A stretch of 64,000 nt of DNA from contig NZ_FXWP01000025.1 in NCBI RefSeq assembly GCF_900184035.1, forward strand, positions 62,001 to 126,000, given 5' to 3'. The stretch's first letter is position 1; every line of letters starts with the position of its first letter. Below are positions 1 through 10,603 of this stretch, in pieces. The DNA comes from Kosakonia pseudosacchari. GTDB lineage: Bacteria; Pseudomonadota; Gammaproteobacteria; Enterobacterales; Enterobacteriaceae. A program made the position numbers and the translations under genes. Under the pieces are notes generated by a model. It saw only the letters and a list, made by a program, of their open reading frames with translations. It was not told the DNA's origin and did no database searches.

Positions 1-546
1 GAAGTGTCGATCACCTGCGGTGAAGCGGCGAGCATTATGGATCGCCTGCGCGGTTTCTTTGAGCCGTCGAGCATTTTGATCTCCACGCTGGTGTTGACGC
101 TGCGACCTACCGGCCTGCTGCCGCTGGTTACCGACACGCTGCCGATGCGCCTGTTGCCGTCCGATATTCAGGCCGGTACGCCAACCCGCAACCGCGACAT
201 TACCCTGGGTAGCGATCCGGGCATTAACGGCCAGCTGTGGGACACGCAGCGTATCGATATTACCGCCCAGCAGGGCACCTGGGAGCGCTGGACGGTACGT
301 GCAGAGATGCCGCAGTCGTTCCATATTGAAGGCGTCATGTTCCTGGTTCGCAACGTGAATGGCGCGATGCCTTTCCCGGAAGATCGGGGCTGGAAAGATA
401 CGGTCTGGATTGACGGGCAGGTGGAGTTGCTGGTGTGGTTTGGTCAGCCTTCGTGGCCGCATTTCCCGTTCCAGTATCACAGCCAGACGCTGGAAATGGC
501 CGATCGCGGTTCGATGGGGCAACTGCTGGTAAATCCCGCGCCATAA
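1..546 (+). CDS. ftsP: Cell division protein FtsP (SufI), 3' part
   Basis: The frame is open from base 1 to the TAA at 544-546, so the 5' end lies outside the window and only about 181 C-terminal residues are present. The residues match the C-terminal cupredoxin-like domains of E. coli FtsP/SufI closely (for example WERWTVRAEMPQSFHIEG and GWKDTVWIDGQVELLVWFGQ). FtsP is a Tat-exported periplasmic multicopper-oxidase-like protein that stabilises the divisome under stress; the family member in E. coli has lost the copper ligands. The neighbour ygiQ follows, as in E. coli. Confidence 0.95.
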   Translation, partial: EVSITCGEAASIMDRLRGFFEPSSILISTLVLTLRPTGLLPLVTDTLPMRLLPSDIQAGTPTRNRDITLGSDPGINGQLWDTQRIDITAQQGTWERWTVRAEMPQSFHIEGVMFLVRNVNGAMPFPEDRGWKDTVWIDGQVELLVWFGQPSWPHFPFQYHSQTLEMADRGSMGQLLVNPAP

Positions 547-667
547 CTGACCTGGCCTGGTGGCTACGCGCTTATCAGGCCTTGACAAAATCCTCCTTCA
601 TTTCGTGCAAGATTACGGCGTATAATCGCCGCCCTTTGATGATTTTTTTACCACTTTTGGAAGCAAG

Positions 668-2851
668 ATGAGCGCAATATCCCTGATCCAACCGGATCGT
701 GACCTTTTCTCATGGCCCCAGTACTGGGCGGCCTGCTTCGGCCCCGCGCCGTTTTTGCCGATGTCGCGCGAAGAGATGGATCAACTTGGCTGGGATAGCT
801 GCGACATCATTCTGGTGACGGGTGATGCTTACGTCGACCACCCGAGTTTCGGTATGGCGATTTGCGGCCGTATGCTGGAAGCACAGGGCTTTCGCGTTGG
901 CATCATCGCCCAGCCGGACTGGAGCAGCAAAGACGACTTTATGCGCCTCGGTAAACCGAACCTGTTCTTCGGCGTGACCGCCGGCAACATGGACTCGATG
1001 ATCAACCGCTACACCGCCGATCGTAAGCTGCGCCATGACGATGCCTACACGCCGGATAACGTTGCCGGTAAACGCCCGGATCGCGCGACGCTGGTTTATA
1101 CCCAGCGCTGTAAAGAAGCGTGGAAAGATGTGCCGGTGATCCTCGGCGGCATCGAAGCCAGCCTGCGCCGTACCGCGCATTATGATTACTGGTCTGATAC
1201 GGTGCGCCGATCGGTGCTGATCGATGCCAAAGCCGACATGCTGATGTTCGGTAACGGTGAGCGCCCGCTGGTGGAAGTGGCACACCGCCTCGCTGCCGGT
1301 GAACCGATCGGTGAAATCCGCGATGTGCGTAACACCGCGATCATCGTCAAAGAAGCGCTGCCTGGCTGGAGCGGCGTGGATTCCACGCGCCTTGATACAC
1401 CGGGCAAAATCGATCCGATTCCGCATCCGTACGGCGACGATCTGCCGTGCGCCGATAACAAACCGGTTGAGCCGAAAGCGCAGGAAGCAAAACGCGTTAC
1501 CGTTCAGCCACCGCGCCCGAAACCGTGGGAGAAAACCTACGTGCTGCTGCCTTCCTTTGAGAAGGTGAAAGCCGATAAAGTGCTCTACGCGCATGCGTCG
1601 CGCATTCTGCACCACGAAACGAACCCCGGTTGCGCCCGTGCGCTGCTGCAAAAGCATGGTGACCGTTATATCTGGATCAACCCACCGGCGATCCCGCTGT
1701 CGACTGAAGAGATGGACAGCGTTTTTGCACTGCCGTACAAGCGCGTACCGCACCCGGCGTACGGTAACAGCCGAATTCCGGCTTACGAGATGATCCGCTT
1801 CTCGATTAACATCATGCGCGGCTGCTTTGGCGGCTGCTCTTTCTGCTCGATCACCGAGCATGAAGGGCGCATTATCCAGAGCCGTTCCGAAGACTCGATC
1901 ATCAACGAGATCGAAGCGATTCGCGATACGGTGCCTGGTTTTACCGGCGTTATCTCCGATCTTGGCGGGCCAACCGCCAACATGTATATGCTGCGCTGTA
2001 AATCACCGCGCGCCGAGCAGACCTGCCGTCGTCTCTCCTGTGTTTATCCGGATATCTGTCCGCACATGGACACTAACCATCAGCCGACGATCGATCTCTA
2101 TCGCCGCGCCCGCGATCTGAAAGGCATCAAGAAAATCCTCATCGCTTCCGGCGTGCGTTACGATCTGGCGGTGGAAGATCCGCGTTATGTGAAAGAGCTG
2201 GCGACGCACCACGTCGGTGGTTATCTGAAGATTGCCCCGGAGCACACCGAAGAGGGGCCGCTGTCGAAGATGATGAAACCGGGGATGGGCAGTTACGATC
2301 GTTTTAAACAGTTGTTCGATACCTATTCTAAAGAGGCGGGTAAAGAGCAGTATCTGATCCCGTACTTTATCTCTGCGCATCCCGGCACGCGTGATGAAGA
2401 TATGGTGAACCTGGCGCTGTGGCTGAAGCGCCACCGCTTCCGCTTAGACCAGGTGCAGAACTTCTATCCGTCGCCGCTGGCGAACTCGACGACCATGTAT
2501 TACACCGGGAAAAACCCGCTGTCGAAGATCGATTACAAGAGCGAAGAGGTGGTGGTGCCGAAAGGGGATAAACAGCGCCGCCTGCATAAAGCGCTGCTGC
2601 GTTATCACGATCCAGCCAACTGGCCGCTGCTGCGCCAGGCGCTGGAAGCGATGGGTAAAAAGCACCTGATTGGTTCACGCCGTGAATGCCTGGTACCTGC
2701 GCCTACGCTTGACGAAATGCGCGAAGCGCGCCGCCAGAACCGCCAGTCACGTCCGGCATTAACCAAACACACGCCGATTGTGCATCAGCGCAGCAACGGT
2801 AAAAATGCTGCCGCTGCGCCGGCGAAGAAGAAAGCCTCACGCGTGCGCTAA
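668..2851 (+). CDS. ygiQ: YgiQ family radical SAM protein
   Basis: 727 residues. The radical-SAM cluster motif CxxxCxxC is visible as Cys386-Cys390-Cys393 (GCFGGCSFC), placed centrally after a long N-terminal YgiQ-specific region, as is usual for this UPF0313 family. The C-terminal tail is basic and low complexity (Ala/Lys/Arg). The family binds a 4Fe-4S cluster and S-adenosylmethionine; its substrate is unknown. It lies alone between ftsP and a strong terminator. The ATG at 668 follows a GGAAG ribosome-binding sequence. Confidence 0.96.
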   Translation: MSAISLIQPDRDLFSWPQYWAACFGPAPFLPMSREEMDQLGWDSCDIILVTGDAYVDHPSFGMAICGRMLEAQGFRVGIIAQPDWSSKDDFMRLGKPNLFFGVTAGNMDSMINRYTADRKLRHDDAYTPDNVAGKRPDRATLVYTQRCKEAWKDVPVILGGIEASLRRTAHYDYWSDTVRRSVLIDAKADMLMFGNGERPLVEVAHRLAAGEPIGEIRDVRNTAIIVKEALPGWSGVDSTRLDTPGKIDPIPHPYGDDLPCADNKPVEPKAQEAKRVTVQPPRPKPWEKTYVLLPSFEKVKADKVLYAHASRILHHETNPGCARALLQKHGDRYIWINPPAIPLSTEEMDSVFALPYKRVPHPAYGNSRIPAYEMIRFSINIMRGCFGGCSFCSITEHEGRIIQSRSEDSIINEIEAIRDTVPGFTGVISDLGGPTANMYMLRCKSPRAEQTCRRLSCVYPDICPHMDTNHQPTIDLYRRARDLKGIKKILIASGVRYDLAVEDPRYVKELATHHVGGYLKIAPEHTEEGPLSKMMKPGMGSYDRFKQLFDTYSKEAGKEQYLIPYFISAHPGTRDEDMVNLALWLKRHRFRLDQVQNFYPSPLANSTTMYYTGKNPLSKIDYKSEEVVVPKGDKQRRLHKALLRYHDPANWPLLRQALEAMGKKHLIGSRRECLVPAPTLDEMREARRQNRQSRPALTKHTPIVHQRSNGKNAAAAPAKKKASRVR

Positions 2852-2860
2852 ACACATGAA

Positions 2861-2890
2861 AATCCCGGCGAGATGCCGGGATTTTTGTTT
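2861..2890 (+). terminator. Rho-independent terminator after ygiQ
   Basis: A 9-bp stem AATCCCGGC/GCCGGGATT with loop GAGAT is followed by a T run (2882-2886, then TTT at 2888-2890). It starts 10 bases after the ygiQ stop. Confidence 0.9.
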
Positions 2891-2940
2891 TCTATAGGCA
2901 AAAAAGCGACAACGACAGTGTTGTGGCTTGCTGAAAAAAC

Positions 2941-3768
2941 TTAACCCCCAAACTGATCCGGGTCTGGCCCCAGTCGTTTACCGGCATCCAGTTTGGCGAT
3001 CTCCGCTAGCTCGTCTTTATCAAGGCGGAAATCCCAGACGTTAAAGTTCTCGGCGATACGCGCCGGCGTCACCGATTTCGGGATCACCACCAGACCGCTA
3101 TCAAGATGCCAGCGGATCACCACCTGAGCAGGTGTTTTGCCGTATTTATCCGCCAGATCGCGAATAATTTTCTGATCAAATACCCCTTCGCCGCCCTGTG
3201 CCAGCGGGCTCCATGACTCGGTCTGGATTTTATGCGTCGCATTCCAGGCATGCAGTTGCCGCTGCTGCATTAACGGGTGCAGTTCGATCTGGTTGATAAC
3301 CGGGATCACGTTGGTTTCATCAATGATCTTTTGCAGGTGGTGGATCTCGAAATTGCACACGCCGATACTTTTTACCAGCCCCTGTTTTTGCAGCTCGATC
3401 ATCCCTTGCCAGGCTTCAACGTAATGATCGATAGCCGGAACCGGCCAGTGCATCAGATAGAGATCAACGTAATCCAGTTGTAACTTTTTCAGGCTGGTTT
3501 TCAGCGCCTCGGCGGGATGTTTTTGATCGTCATTCCACAGCTTGGTGGTAATAAACAACTCCTCACGCGGCACGCCTGCGCTGGCTAAGGCTTTGCCAAC
3601 GCCCTCTTCGTTCTGATAGGCGGCGGCGGTATCAATGGAGCGATATCCCACCTCCAGCGCCTTTTGGATGGCGGTTACCACTTCCTCGTTGCTCGCTTTC
3701 CACACGCCAAGACCCAGTTGCGGCATCAGGTTGCCGTCAGAAAGCTTAATCACGGTTGGATGTGTCAT
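2941..3768 (-). CDS. dkgA: 2,5-diketo-D-gluconate reductase A, aldo-keto reductase
   Basis: 275 residues, the same length as E. coli DkgA (YqhE), with near-identical sequence throughout. The aldo-keto reductase tetrad is present: Asp46, Tyr51, Lys76 and His107 (LMHWP). The C-terminus GPDPDQFGG is as in DkgA. It is a cytosolic NADPH-dependent reductase of 2,5-diketogluconate, methylglyoxal and other aldehydes. It lies 101 bases downstream of yqhD on the same strand; in E. coli the two are co-transcribed under YqhC control, so a shared transcript is likely here too. Confidence 0.96.
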   Translation of the reverse strand: MTHPTVIKLSDGNLMPQLGLGVWKASNEEVVTAIQKALEVGYRSIDTAAAYQNEEGVGKALASAGVPREELFITTKLWNDDQKHPAEALKTSLKKLQLDYVDLYLMHWPVPAIDHYVEAWQGMIELQKQGLVKSIGVCNFEIHHLQKIIDETNVIPVINQIELHPLMQQRQLHAWNATHKIQTESWSPLAQGGEGVFDQKIIRDLADKYGKTPAQVVIRWHLDSGLVVIPKSVTPARIAENFNVWDFRLDKDELAEIAKLDAGKRLGPDPDQFGG

Positions 3769-3869
3769 GCATTTCTCCTTTGAATAAGCTTACCGGGACG
3801 AGCCCGGTAAGGTGATGTGCATTAAGTGTGGTCGAAAAAACCAAAAACGGAAGGCGGGGCAATACGACC

Positions 3870-5033
3870 TTAGCGTGCCGCTTCGTAAATACGACGGCTC
3901 ACATCCAGCGTGATATCCTGGCGTTCGCCCAGTTTCGTCATGCCGTGCTCTTCCAGTTTCGCCAGCAGTGCCGGAATGGAACTGCCATCCAGGCCGTAAC
4001 CGGAAAGACGGGTCGGAACACCCATGCTTTCGAAGAAGTTGCGCGTGGCTTCGATAGCCGCATCAATGCGCTCACTTTCAGAACCTTCAGTAATGTTCCA
4101 GACGCGCTCGGCGTATTGCAGCAGTTTTTCGCGTTTAGTGTCGCGTTTCTCATTCCACAGCGCAGGCAGAACCACCGCCAGCGTCTGTGCGTGATCAAGA
4201 CCATGCATCGCTGTCAGTTCATGGCCCAGCATATGCGTGGCCCAATCCTGCGGCACACCTGCACCAATCAGGCCGTTCAGCGCTTGTGTCGCCGCCCACA
4301 TCACGTTGGCGCGTACATCGTAGTTTTCCGGCTCCTGCAACGCTTTCGGGCCTTCTTCAATCAGCGTCAGCAGAATGCCTTCGGCAAAGCGATCCTGAAT
4401 TTTGCCATTGACCGGATAAGTGACGTACTGCTCAACGGTATGAACAAAGGCATCGACCACGCCGTTCGCCACCTGGCGCGGCGGCAGGGTGTAGGTGTAG
4501 ACCGGATCCAGCACCGCAAAGACCGGCTGAACGAACGGGGAGTGGAACGCCTGCTTGTCGCCGGTCGCTTTACGTGACACCACTGCGCCCGCGTTGGACT
4601 CGGAACCGGTCGCCGGTAGTGTCAGCACGGAACCCATCGGGATCGCGCTTTTAATTTCGCCGCCGCGCGTTTGCAGAATGTGCCACGGATCAACGCCCTC
4701 GGCATAGTGCGCCGCAGCGGCGATAAATTTGGTGCCGTCCAGCACGGAACCGCCGCCGACCGCCAGCAGGAAGGTGATGTTTTCATCTTTAACAACCTGT
4801 ACCGCTTTCATCAGCGTTTCGTAGGTTGGGTTCGGTTCGATGCCGCTGAATTCACGCACATCCAGACCTTGCAGCGCGCTGTAAACCTGGTCGAGCACGC
4901 CGTTTTTCTTCACGCTGCCGCCGCCGTAGGTGATCAAGACACGAGCGCCAGCCGGGATTTGCTCGCGCAGATTGGCGATGGCACCTTTGCCGAACAGGAT
5001 GCGGGTCGGGGTATGCAGATTAAAATTGTTCAT
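3870..5033 (-). CDS. yqhD: NADPH-dependent aldehyde/alcohol dehydrogenase YqhD
   Basis: 387 residues from the ATG at 5033 (MNNFNLHTPTRILFGKG), matching E. coli YqhD in length. The frame is open further upstream, but homology begins here. The iron-type alcohol dehydrogenase fold is supported by GGGS at 37-40 and 93-96 and by metal ligands Asp194, His198, His267 and His281; in YqhD the metal is zinc. The enzyme reduces furfural, butyraldehyde, acrolein and other toxic aldehydes. The regulator yqhC is divergent and immediately upstream, and dkgA is downstream. Confidence 0.97.
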   Translation of the reverse strand: MNNFNLHTPTRILFGKGAIANLREQIPAGARVLITYGGGSVKKNGVLDQVYSALQGLDVREFSGIEPNPTYETLMKAVQVVKDENITFLLAVGGGSVLDGTKFIAAAAHYAEGVDPWHILQTRGGEIKSAIPMGSVLTLPATGSESNAGAVVSRKATGDKQAFHSPFVQPVFAVLDPVYTYTLPPRQVANGVVDAFVHTVEQYVTYPVNGKIQDRFAEGILLTLIEEGPKALQEPENYDVRANVMWAATQALNGLIGAGVPQDWATHMLGHELTAMHGLDHAQTLAVVLPALWNEKRDTKREKLLQYAERVWNITEGSESERIDAAIEATRNFFESMGVPTRLSGYGLDGSSIPALLAKLEEHGMTKLGERQDITLDVSRRIYEAAR

Positions 5034-5230
5034 TGCTCGTTCCCTTCTTAGTGAGGTGAAAAAAAGAGTGCGGCGGTGATTTGCCCAGTGGCGATCATTG
5101 TGGGCGCGGGCAACCGCGCTCTCAATGCACATTCCTGCCGATGTCTTGCCTGTTTCTCCATATGACTGGAGAAAAAGCACAAAAGTTTGCACACTGTACG
5201 GGTCGAAATAGCCTGCCGGAGTGGCGAAAA

Positions 5231-6130
5231 ATGAAGCGTGAAGAGATTTGCCTGCAGCTCACTGAAAAGATTAAGCGATTGAAAGTGAATGAAAATAGGC
5301 TCAATGCACTGCTGCCGGATATCCGCTTGCTGTACGGTACTCAGCCGGGAACCCGTACGCCAGTGATGTATCAGCCTGGCATCGTTTTTCTCTTTTCCGG
5401 TCACAAAATTGGTTATATCAATGAAAGAGTCTTTCGTTATGACACCAATGAATATTTACTGCTGACCGTGCCGCTGCCGTTTGAGTGTGAAACCTTCGCC
5501 ACGCCGGACGTGCCACTGGCGGGTATCCGTTTGAATGTCGATATCCTGCAATTGCAGGAACTGTTAATGGATATCGGCGAAGATGAGCATTTTCGCCCGG
5601 ATGTGGCGGCAAGCGGCATTAACTCGGCGGTGTTATCGGAAGAGATCCTTTGTGCCGCCGAGCGTCTGCTGGATGTGATGGAGCGCCCGCTGGATGCGCG
5701 TATCCTCGGCAAACAGATTATCCGTGAAATGCTCTACCACGTGCTGACTGGGCCGCGCGGTGGGGCGCTGCTGGCGTTAGTCAGCCGACAGACGCATTTC
5801 AGCCTGATAAGCCGCGTCCTCAAACGCATCGAAAGCCAGTACACGGAAAACCTCAGCGTTGACCAACTGGCGGCGGAAGCCAATATGAGCGTCTCGGCGT
5901 TTCACCATAACTTTAAATCGGTGACCAGCACCTCGCCGCTGCAATACCTGAAAACCTACCGCCTGCATAAAGCACGCATGTTAATGGTGCACGATGGCAT
6001 GAAAGCCGGGGCGGCGGCCATGCGTGTTGGCTATGAAAGCCCGTCACAATTTAGTCGTGAGTTTAAGCGCTATTTTGGCCTGACGCCGGGAGAAGATGTA
6101 GCGAGAATTCGCATGATGCAGGGAATGTAA
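5231..6130 (+). CDS. yqhC: AraC-family activator of yqhD-dkgA
   Basis: 299 residues from ATG 5231 ([10 protein letters not shown]), where alignment with E. coli YqhC begins. The frame remains open upstream to 5081 and an ATG near 5162 is possible, so the N-terminus is uncertain. The N-terminal half is the AraC_N effector domain; the C-terminal ~100 residues carry two helix-turn-helix motifs ([21 protein letters not shown] and [20 protein letters not shown]). YqhC senses aldehydes and switches on yqhD-dkgA, which is divergently transcribed here with about 200 bases between the two start codons. Confidence 0.93.
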   Translation: MKREEICLQLTEKIKRLKVNENRLNALLPDIRLLYGTQPGTRTPVMYQPGIVFLFSGHKIGYINERVFRYDTNEYLLLTVPLPFECETFATPDVPLAGIRLNVDILQLQELLMDIGEDEHFRPDVAASGINSAVLSEEILCAAERLLDVMERPLDARILGKQIIREMLYHVLTGPRGGALLALVSRQTHFSLISRVLKRIESQYTENLSVDQLAAEANMSVSAFHHNFKSVTSTSPLQYLKTYRLHKARMLMVHDGMKAGAAAMRVGYESPSQFSREFKRYFGLTPGEDVARIRMMQGM

Positions 6131-6134
6131 AACG

Positions 6135-6159
6135 TCCCCTCTTCATGGCGAAGAGGGGA
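6135..6159. terminator. Hairpin between convergent yqhC and yghB
   Basis: A perfect 10-bp stem TCCCCTCTTC/GAAGAGGGGA with loop ATGGC sits between the two convergent stop codons and could end both transcripts. There is no strong T run on either side. Confidence 0.65.
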
Positions 6160-6164
6160 ACGCA

Positions 6165-6824
6165 TTATGCGTTGCAGTACTTTTTCTTCAGCACCACCGT
6201 GACCGCGCCAACCAGGCCGACAACCAGCAGGAACACCGGCAGCAGCATCAGGAATGTCATCACCTGATCTTCATGGCGTTTTACAAACGGGATCATGCTG
6301 ATGGCGTAGCCCAGCGAGGTCACCGCGCCGACCCACAGCAGCCCGCTCAGCCAGTTAAATATCTGGAAACGGCGGTTAGAGAGGCCGGAGATGCCCGCCA
6401 TCGTTGGCAGCAGGGTGCGGATAAAGGCGAGGAAACGTCCCGCCAGCAGTGCCAGCAGACCGTGGCGGTCAAACATATAGGTTGCACGCTCGTGGTATTT
6501 CACCGGTAGCTGCGATAGCCAGCTTTTCACCACGCGCGTATTACCAAGCCATTTGCCCTGGATATAGCTCAGCCAGCAACCGAGACTGGCGGCGGAAGTG
6601 AGGATGGCTAACGTCGCGACGAAATCCATGCAGCCGCGCGCAATCAGCGCACCGGCCAGCAGCAGTAAACTGTCACCGGGTAAAAACGAAGCAGGAAGCA
6701 GGCCGTTTTCTAAAAAGAGGGTGGCAAACATTACTAAATAAACAACACCCACAACATGTGGATTTGCCAGCGCAGCAAAGTCGTGATGCCAGAGCGCAGC
6801 AATAATATCTTGAATAACAGCCAT
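6165..6824 (-). CDS. yghB: DedA-family inner membrane protein YghB
   Basis: 219 residues, identical in length to E. coli YghB. It is strongly hydrophobic with several membrane segments and the DedA/SNARE-associated signature region ([21 protein letters not shown] near residue 40, then [20 protein letters not shown]). DedA proteins support membrane lipid homeostasis, proton-motive force and cell division in E. coli, where YghB and YqjA are redundant. It is a single gene downstream of metC. Confidence 0.95.
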   Translation of the reverse strand: MAVIQDIIAALWHHDFAALANPHVVGVVYLVMFATLFLENGLLPASFLPGDSLLLLAGALIARGCMDFVATLAILTSAASLGCWLSYIQGKWLGNTRVVKSWLSQLPVKYHERATYMFDRHGLLALLAGRFLAFIRTLLPTMAGISGLSNRRFQIFNWLSGLLWVGAVTSLGYAISMIPFVKRHEDQVMTFLMLLPVFLLVVGLVGAVTVVLKKKYCNA

Positions 6825-6940
6825 GGACTTTCCCGTGGAACCGCGTAGAGGAGGCTATTGTACTCCAGTTCGCCTGAAACACCTTGATCGGGGGCGCAAG
6901 AAACGAGAATTTTCTGAATACTTACGCCCGTAAGCCTGGT

Positions 6941-8128
6941 TTACACGATGCGCTGGAAGCCCGCCACTAAATCCTCAATCAGATCGTCAACATTCTCTAA
7001 ACCAATGTGCACCCGGATTAATGTACCGGTGAAATCCACGTCCCCATCCGGGCGAATCGCCGCCAGTTGCTCTGGCTGGTTGGCAAGGATCAACGATTCG
7101 TAACCGCCCCAGGAATACGCCATGCTGAACAGCGAAAAATGGTCGAGGTAGTTGGCTAACTCTTCATTGCTTAAGCGCTTATTGAGCACAAACGAGAACA
7201 AGCCGCTGCTGCCGGTAAAATCCCTTTTCCAGAACTCGTGGCCTTTGCTGCCGGGAAGCGCCGGGTGATTCACGCGCGCAACCTGCGGATGTGCGGCCAG
7301 CCATTCGGCAATTTTCAGGCTGCTTTCGTGGTGCTGACGCAGACGAACGCCCAGCGTGCGCAGACCGCGGCTGGTCATATATGCCGTGTCGGCATCCACC
7401 ATTTGCCCCATCAAATAGGCGTTTTCGCGCAGTTGTTCCCAACAACGGGCATTGGATACCGCTGTACCGATCATGCCGTCCGAGTGGCCAATCAGGTATT
7501 TGGTCGCCGCCTGAATCGAGATATCAATATCAAATTCCAGCGCCTTGAACAGAACGCCCGCCGCCCAGGTGTTATCGATCATGATAATGGCTTCTGGCGC
7601 AACGCTTCGCACCGCCTGCACAATCGCCGGAACGTCATGAACTTCCATAGTGATTGAGCCGGGCGATTCCAGGAACACCACTTTGGTGTTCGGCTGAATC
7701 AGCCGCACGATGCTGGAGCCGATCATCGGGTCGAACCAACTGGTGGTGACACCCAGTTTGGTGAGAATTTTGGTGCAAAAATCCTGGCTGGGTTCATAGG
7801 CGGTGTTGGTCATCAACACATGATCGCCTTGTTCAACAAACGCCAGAATGGTGTTGGCCACCGCCGCAGCGCCACAGGGAAAAAGCGCGCAACCCGCGCC
7901 GCCTTCCAGTTCGCACATCGCCTCTTGCAGCGAAAAGTGCGTGAGTGTGCCGCGACGCCCGTAAAACAGCTCGCCGTTGGCGCGGTTACGCGTTGCGTGT
8001 TTTTTGGCTTCAACGGTGTCGAATACCAGCGAAGAAGCGCGCTGGATAACGCTATTCACCGACCCTTGCGTGTATTTTTTGCTGCGCCCTGCGTTAACCA
8101 GAGCGGTATCAAGATGCTTTGCTGTCAT
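6941..8128 (-). CDS. metC: Cystathionine beta-lyase
   Basis: 395 residues, full length for MetC. This is a Cys/Met-metabolism PLP enzyme; the Schiff-base lysine lies in [12 protein letters not shown] and the PLP-contacting IDNTWAAG segment is present. It splits cystathionine to homocysteine, pyruvate and ammonia, the penultimate step of methionine synthesis, in the cytosol. ATG at 8126-8128. Tandem MetJ boxes lie just upstream. It is back to back with exbBD, as in E. coli. Confidence 0.96.
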   Translation of the reverse strand: MTAKHLDTALVNAGRSKKYTQGSVNSVIQRASSLVFDTVEAKKHATRNRANGELFYGRRGTLTHFSLQEAMCELEGGAGCALFPCGAAAVANTILAFVEQGDHVLMTNTAYEPSQDFCTKILTKLGVTTSWFDPMIGSSIVRLIQPNTKVVFLESPGSITMEVHDVPAIVQAVRSVAPEAIIMIDNTWAAGVLFKALEFDIDISIQAATKYLIGHSDGMIGTAVSNARCWEQLRENAYLMGQMVDADTAYMTSRGLRTLGVRLRQHHESSLKIAEWLAAHPQVARVNHPALPGSKGHEFWKRDFTGSSGLFSFVLNKRLSNEELANYLDHFSLFSMAYSWGGYESLILANQPEQLAAIRPDGDVDFTGTLIRVHIGLENVDDLIEDLVAGFQRIV

Positions 8129-8147
8129 TGTCGCTCAACCTGTTTTT

Positions 8148-8171
8148 ATACGTCTGGATGTCCAGACTACC
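8148..8171 (-). promoter_or_regulatory. MetJ operator upstream of metC
   Basis: Three adjacent 8-mers, ATACGTCT, GGATGTCC and AGACTACC, resemble the MetJ consensus AGACGTCT (7, 5 and 5 matches of 8 by eye). They sit 20 bases upstream of the metC start codon, where repression by MetJ-SAM is expected. Confidence 0.65.
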
Positions 8172-8302
8172 ATGATTGTCGACGGATGCCTCGCAGTGTT
8201 ATGTCAGTGAGCGAATTTTTTCCAGAAAATGTTCAATGGAGTTTGTTTACTGCGTAAGCGCAAAGAAAATGGCTTTTAATTCAGGCACTATGCAAATACT
8301 AA

Positions 8303-8317
8303 TGAGAACTACTATCA
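8303..8317 (+). promoter_or_regulatory. Fur box upstream of exbB
   Basis: TGAGAACTACTATCA fits the 7-1-7 Fur pattern TGATAAT-N-ATTATCA with three mismatches. It lies about 60 bases before the exbB start, agreeing with the known iron control of exbBD. Confidence 0.65.
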
Positions 8318-8379
8318 ATTCGACGACTTTTTGATATCATGACGCACAGATTTTGTGATTTGCGTCTCGGAGATACACT

Positions 8380-9111
8380 GTGGGTAATAATTTGATGCAG
8401 ACGGATCTATCCGTGTGGGGCATGTACCAGCATGCCGACATCGTTGTGAAGGTGGTGATGATCGGCCTGATTCTGGCGTCGGTCGTCACGTGGGCGCTTT
8501 TCTTCAGCAAAAGCGTTGAGATGATTTCACACAAACGTCGACTCAAGCGTGAGCAGCAGCAACTGGCTGAAGCGCGCTCTTTGGATCAGGCGAGTGAAAT
8601 TGCATCCGCTTTCCACGCGCGTAGCCTGAGCACAATGTTGATCAACGAAGCCCAGAACGAACTGGAGTTATCCGCAGGCAGCGAAGATAACGAAGGCATT
8701 AAAGAGCGCACCGGTTTTCGTCTGGAACGCCGCGTTGCCGCCACTGGTCGCCATATGGGGCGCGGGAACGGCTATCTGGCAACGATTGGCGCGATCTCGC
8801 CGTTTATTGGCCTGTTTGGTACCGTCTGGGGCATCATGAACAGCTTCATCGGTATTGCGCAGACGCAAACCACCAACCTCGCGGTTGTCGCGCCGGGCAT
8901 CGCAGAAGCGCTGCTGGCCACGGCGATCGGTCTGGTTGCTGCTATCCCGGCGGTAGTGATTTACAACATCTTCGCCCGTATGATCGCCAGCTACAAAGCA
9001 ACGCTTGGCGATGTTGCCGCGCAGGTTCTGCTGCTGCAAAGCCGCGATCTGGATCTGGCCGCCAGCAACGCTCAGCCGGTTCGTACCGCGCAAAAATTAC
9101 GAGTAGGTTGA
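8380..9111 (+). CDS. exbB: TonB-complex proton channel subunit ExbB
   Basis: 243 residues starting at GTG 8380, as in E. coli (MGNNLMQTDLSVWGMYQ). Three membrane segments are visible: one near residues 20-40 and two in the C-terminal half (NGYLATIGAISPFIGLFGTVWG and the long TNLAVVAPGIAEALLATAIGLVAAIPAVV region, MotA/TolQ/ExbB signature). With ExbD it converts proton-motive force to TonB movement for iron-siderophore and B12 uptake, which would power the IutA receptor encoded at 29-31 kb. It is six bases from exbD. Confidence 0.97.
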   Translation: MGNNLMQTDLSVWGMYQHADIVVKVVMIGLILASVVTWALFFSKSVEMISHKRRLKREQQQLAEARSLDQASEIASAFHARSLSTMLINEAQNELELSAGSEDNEGIKERTGFRLERRVAATGRHMGRGNGYLATIGAISPFIGLFGTVWGIMNSFIGIAQTQTTNLAVVAPGIAEALLATAIGLVAAIPAVVIYNIFARMIASYKATLGDVAAQVLLLQSRDLDLAASNAQPVRTAQKLRVG

Positions 9112-9117
9112 TTCGCC

Positions 9118-9543
9118 ATGGCAATGCGTCTTAATGAAAACCTGGACGATAACGGCGAAATGCATGAAATCAACGTCACGCCGTTTATCGACGTGATGTT
9201 AGTGCTGCTGATTATCTTTATGGTGGCCGCGCCGCTTGCCACGGTCGATGTGAAAGTTAACCTGCCGGCATCGACCAGCCAGCCGCAACCGCGCCCGGAA
9301 AAACCGGTTTATCTGTCGGTAAAAGCAGATAACACCATGTTTATTGGTAACGATCAGGTTACCGATGAAACGATGGTTAACGCGCTGAATACGCTAACCG
9401 AAGGGAAAAAAGACACCACTATTTTCTTTCGCGCGGATAAAACCGTGGATTACGAAACGATGATGAAGGTGATGGATACGCTGCATCAGGCGGGATATCT
9501 GAAGATCGGTCTGGTGGGCGAAGAAGTCGCGAAAGCGAAGTAA
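9118..9543 (+). CDS. exbD: TonB-complex subunit ExbD
   Basis: 141 residues, the usual length. One N-terminal membrane segment carries the proton-path aspartate in NVTPFIDVMLVLLIIFMV, followed by a periplasmic domain. It is co-transcribed with exbB, with a strong terminator behind it. Confidence 0.97.
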   Translation: MAMRLNENLDDNGEMHEINVTPFIDVMLVLLIIFMVAAPLATVDVKVNLPASTSQPQPRPEKPVYLSVKADNTMFIGNDQVTDETMVNALNTLTEGKKDTTIFFRADKTVDYETMMKVMDTLHQAGYLKIGLVGEEVAKAK

Positions 9544-9555
9544 TACTGACTCAAT

Positions 9556-9584
9556 AAAAAAGCTGGCGAATGCCAGCTTTTTTT
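9556..9584. terminator. Bidirectional terminator between exbD and yghA
   Basis: AAAAAGCTGGC / GCCAGCTTTTT with a short GAAT loop, flanked by an A run on one side and a T run on the other, so it can work in both directions for the convergent genes. Confidence 0.9.
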
Positions 9585-9591
9585 ATGCCTG

Positions 9592-10488
9592 TTATCCGAG
9601 GTGTTCGCCACCCGTCACGCCATGCACTTCGGCCGTGACGTAGCTTGATTCCTGGCTCGCCAGATAGACATAAATAGGCGCCAGTTCCGCAGGTTGCCCG
9701 GCACGTTTCATTGGCGTTTGCTGGCCAAACTGCGGCAGTTTCTCTTGCGGCTGACCGCCGGCAATTTGCAGCGCCGTCCAGATTGGTCCTGGTGCGACGA
9801 TATTAACGCGGATGCCTTTTTCCGCGACCTGCTTCGCCAGTCCGCGGCTGTAATTGAGAATTGCCGCCTTGGTTGAAGCGTAGTCCAGCAGATGCGTGCT
9901 GGGTTGATACGCCTGAATGGACGAGGTGGTGATGATGCTCCCGCCCGGTGGCAGCAGCGGTACGGCTTCCTGGGTGATCCAGAACAGCGCAAACACGTTA
10001 ACGGTGTAGGTTTGGGTAAATTGCTCCGTTGTCAGGTTGGCAATCTCTTCCACGGCAGTTTGTTTGCCTGCTACCAGCGCCAGAATATCCAGCCCGCCAA
10101 GCTGCTCTTTTGCCTTATGCGGCAGCGAACGGGCAAAAGATTCATCGGTCAGGTCACCGGGAATTAACACCGCTTTGCGCCCGGCGGCTTCGATTTGCGC
10201 CTTCACCTGCTGTGCGTCTTCCTCTTCCGCAGGCAAATAGTTGATGGCGACATCTGCGCCTTCGCGCGCATAAGCAATAGCCGCCGCGCGGCCAATACCG
10301 GAATCGCCGCCGGTCACCAGCGCTTTGCGATCTTTTAGCCGCCCGCTACCGACGTAACTGTTCTCGCCGCAGTCGGGAACGGGATCCATCTTCGACTGTA
10401 CGCCTGGCGTGGGTTGCCGCTGCTTCGGGTATTCGCCAGTGTAATACTGCGTGGTGGGATCCTGCATTTTCGTCTGGTTATTCGCCAT
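9592..10488 (-). CDS. yghA: NADP-dependent short-chain oxidoreductase YghA
   Basis: 298 residues, close to E. coli YghA. It is a classical SDR with an N-terminal extension of about 50 residues. The nucleotide motif is [20 protein letters not shown] and the active site is Tyr-x3-Lys in DYASTKAA. YghA acts as an NADPH-dependent aldehyde reductase in E. coli. Monocistronic: a terminator lies downstream, and the next gene upstream is 115 bases away on the same strand. Confidence 0.92.
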   Translation of the reverse strand: MANNQTKMQDPTTQYYTGEYPKQRQPTPGVQSKMDPVPDCGENSYVGSGRLKDRKALVTGGDSGIGRAAAIAYAREGADVAINYLPAEEEDAQQVKAQIEAAGRKAVLIPGDLTDESFARSLPHKAKEQLGGLDILALVAGKQTAVEEIANLTTEQFTQTYTVNVFALFWITQEAVPLLPPGGSIITTSSIQAYQPSTHLLDYASTKAAILNYSRGLAKQVAEKGIRVNIVAPGPIWTALQIAGGQPQEKLPQFGQQTPMKRAGQPAELAPIYVYLASQESSYVTAEVHGVTGGEHLG

Positions 10489-10603
10489 TACGTACCCTCC
10501 ATATCGGTTGTTGAGTACTTAAGGGTAGAAGCCTGAGCTGAAAATGCAGACTAATTCAGGATTATCTTGAGGCGAAATGTATCAGCGTGCGAAAGGTAAA
10601 GGG

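Noticed and set aside
582-626. TTGACA (582-587) and TATAAT (621-626) upstream of ygiQ as one promoter
   Set aside because: The spacing is 33 bases, far from the 16-18 needed; each may belong to a different promoter but no good partner element was found for either.
710-1861. 383-codon minus-strand frame within ygiQ
   Set aside because: Arg/His-rich antisense shadow of the radical SAM gene, with no recognisable motif.
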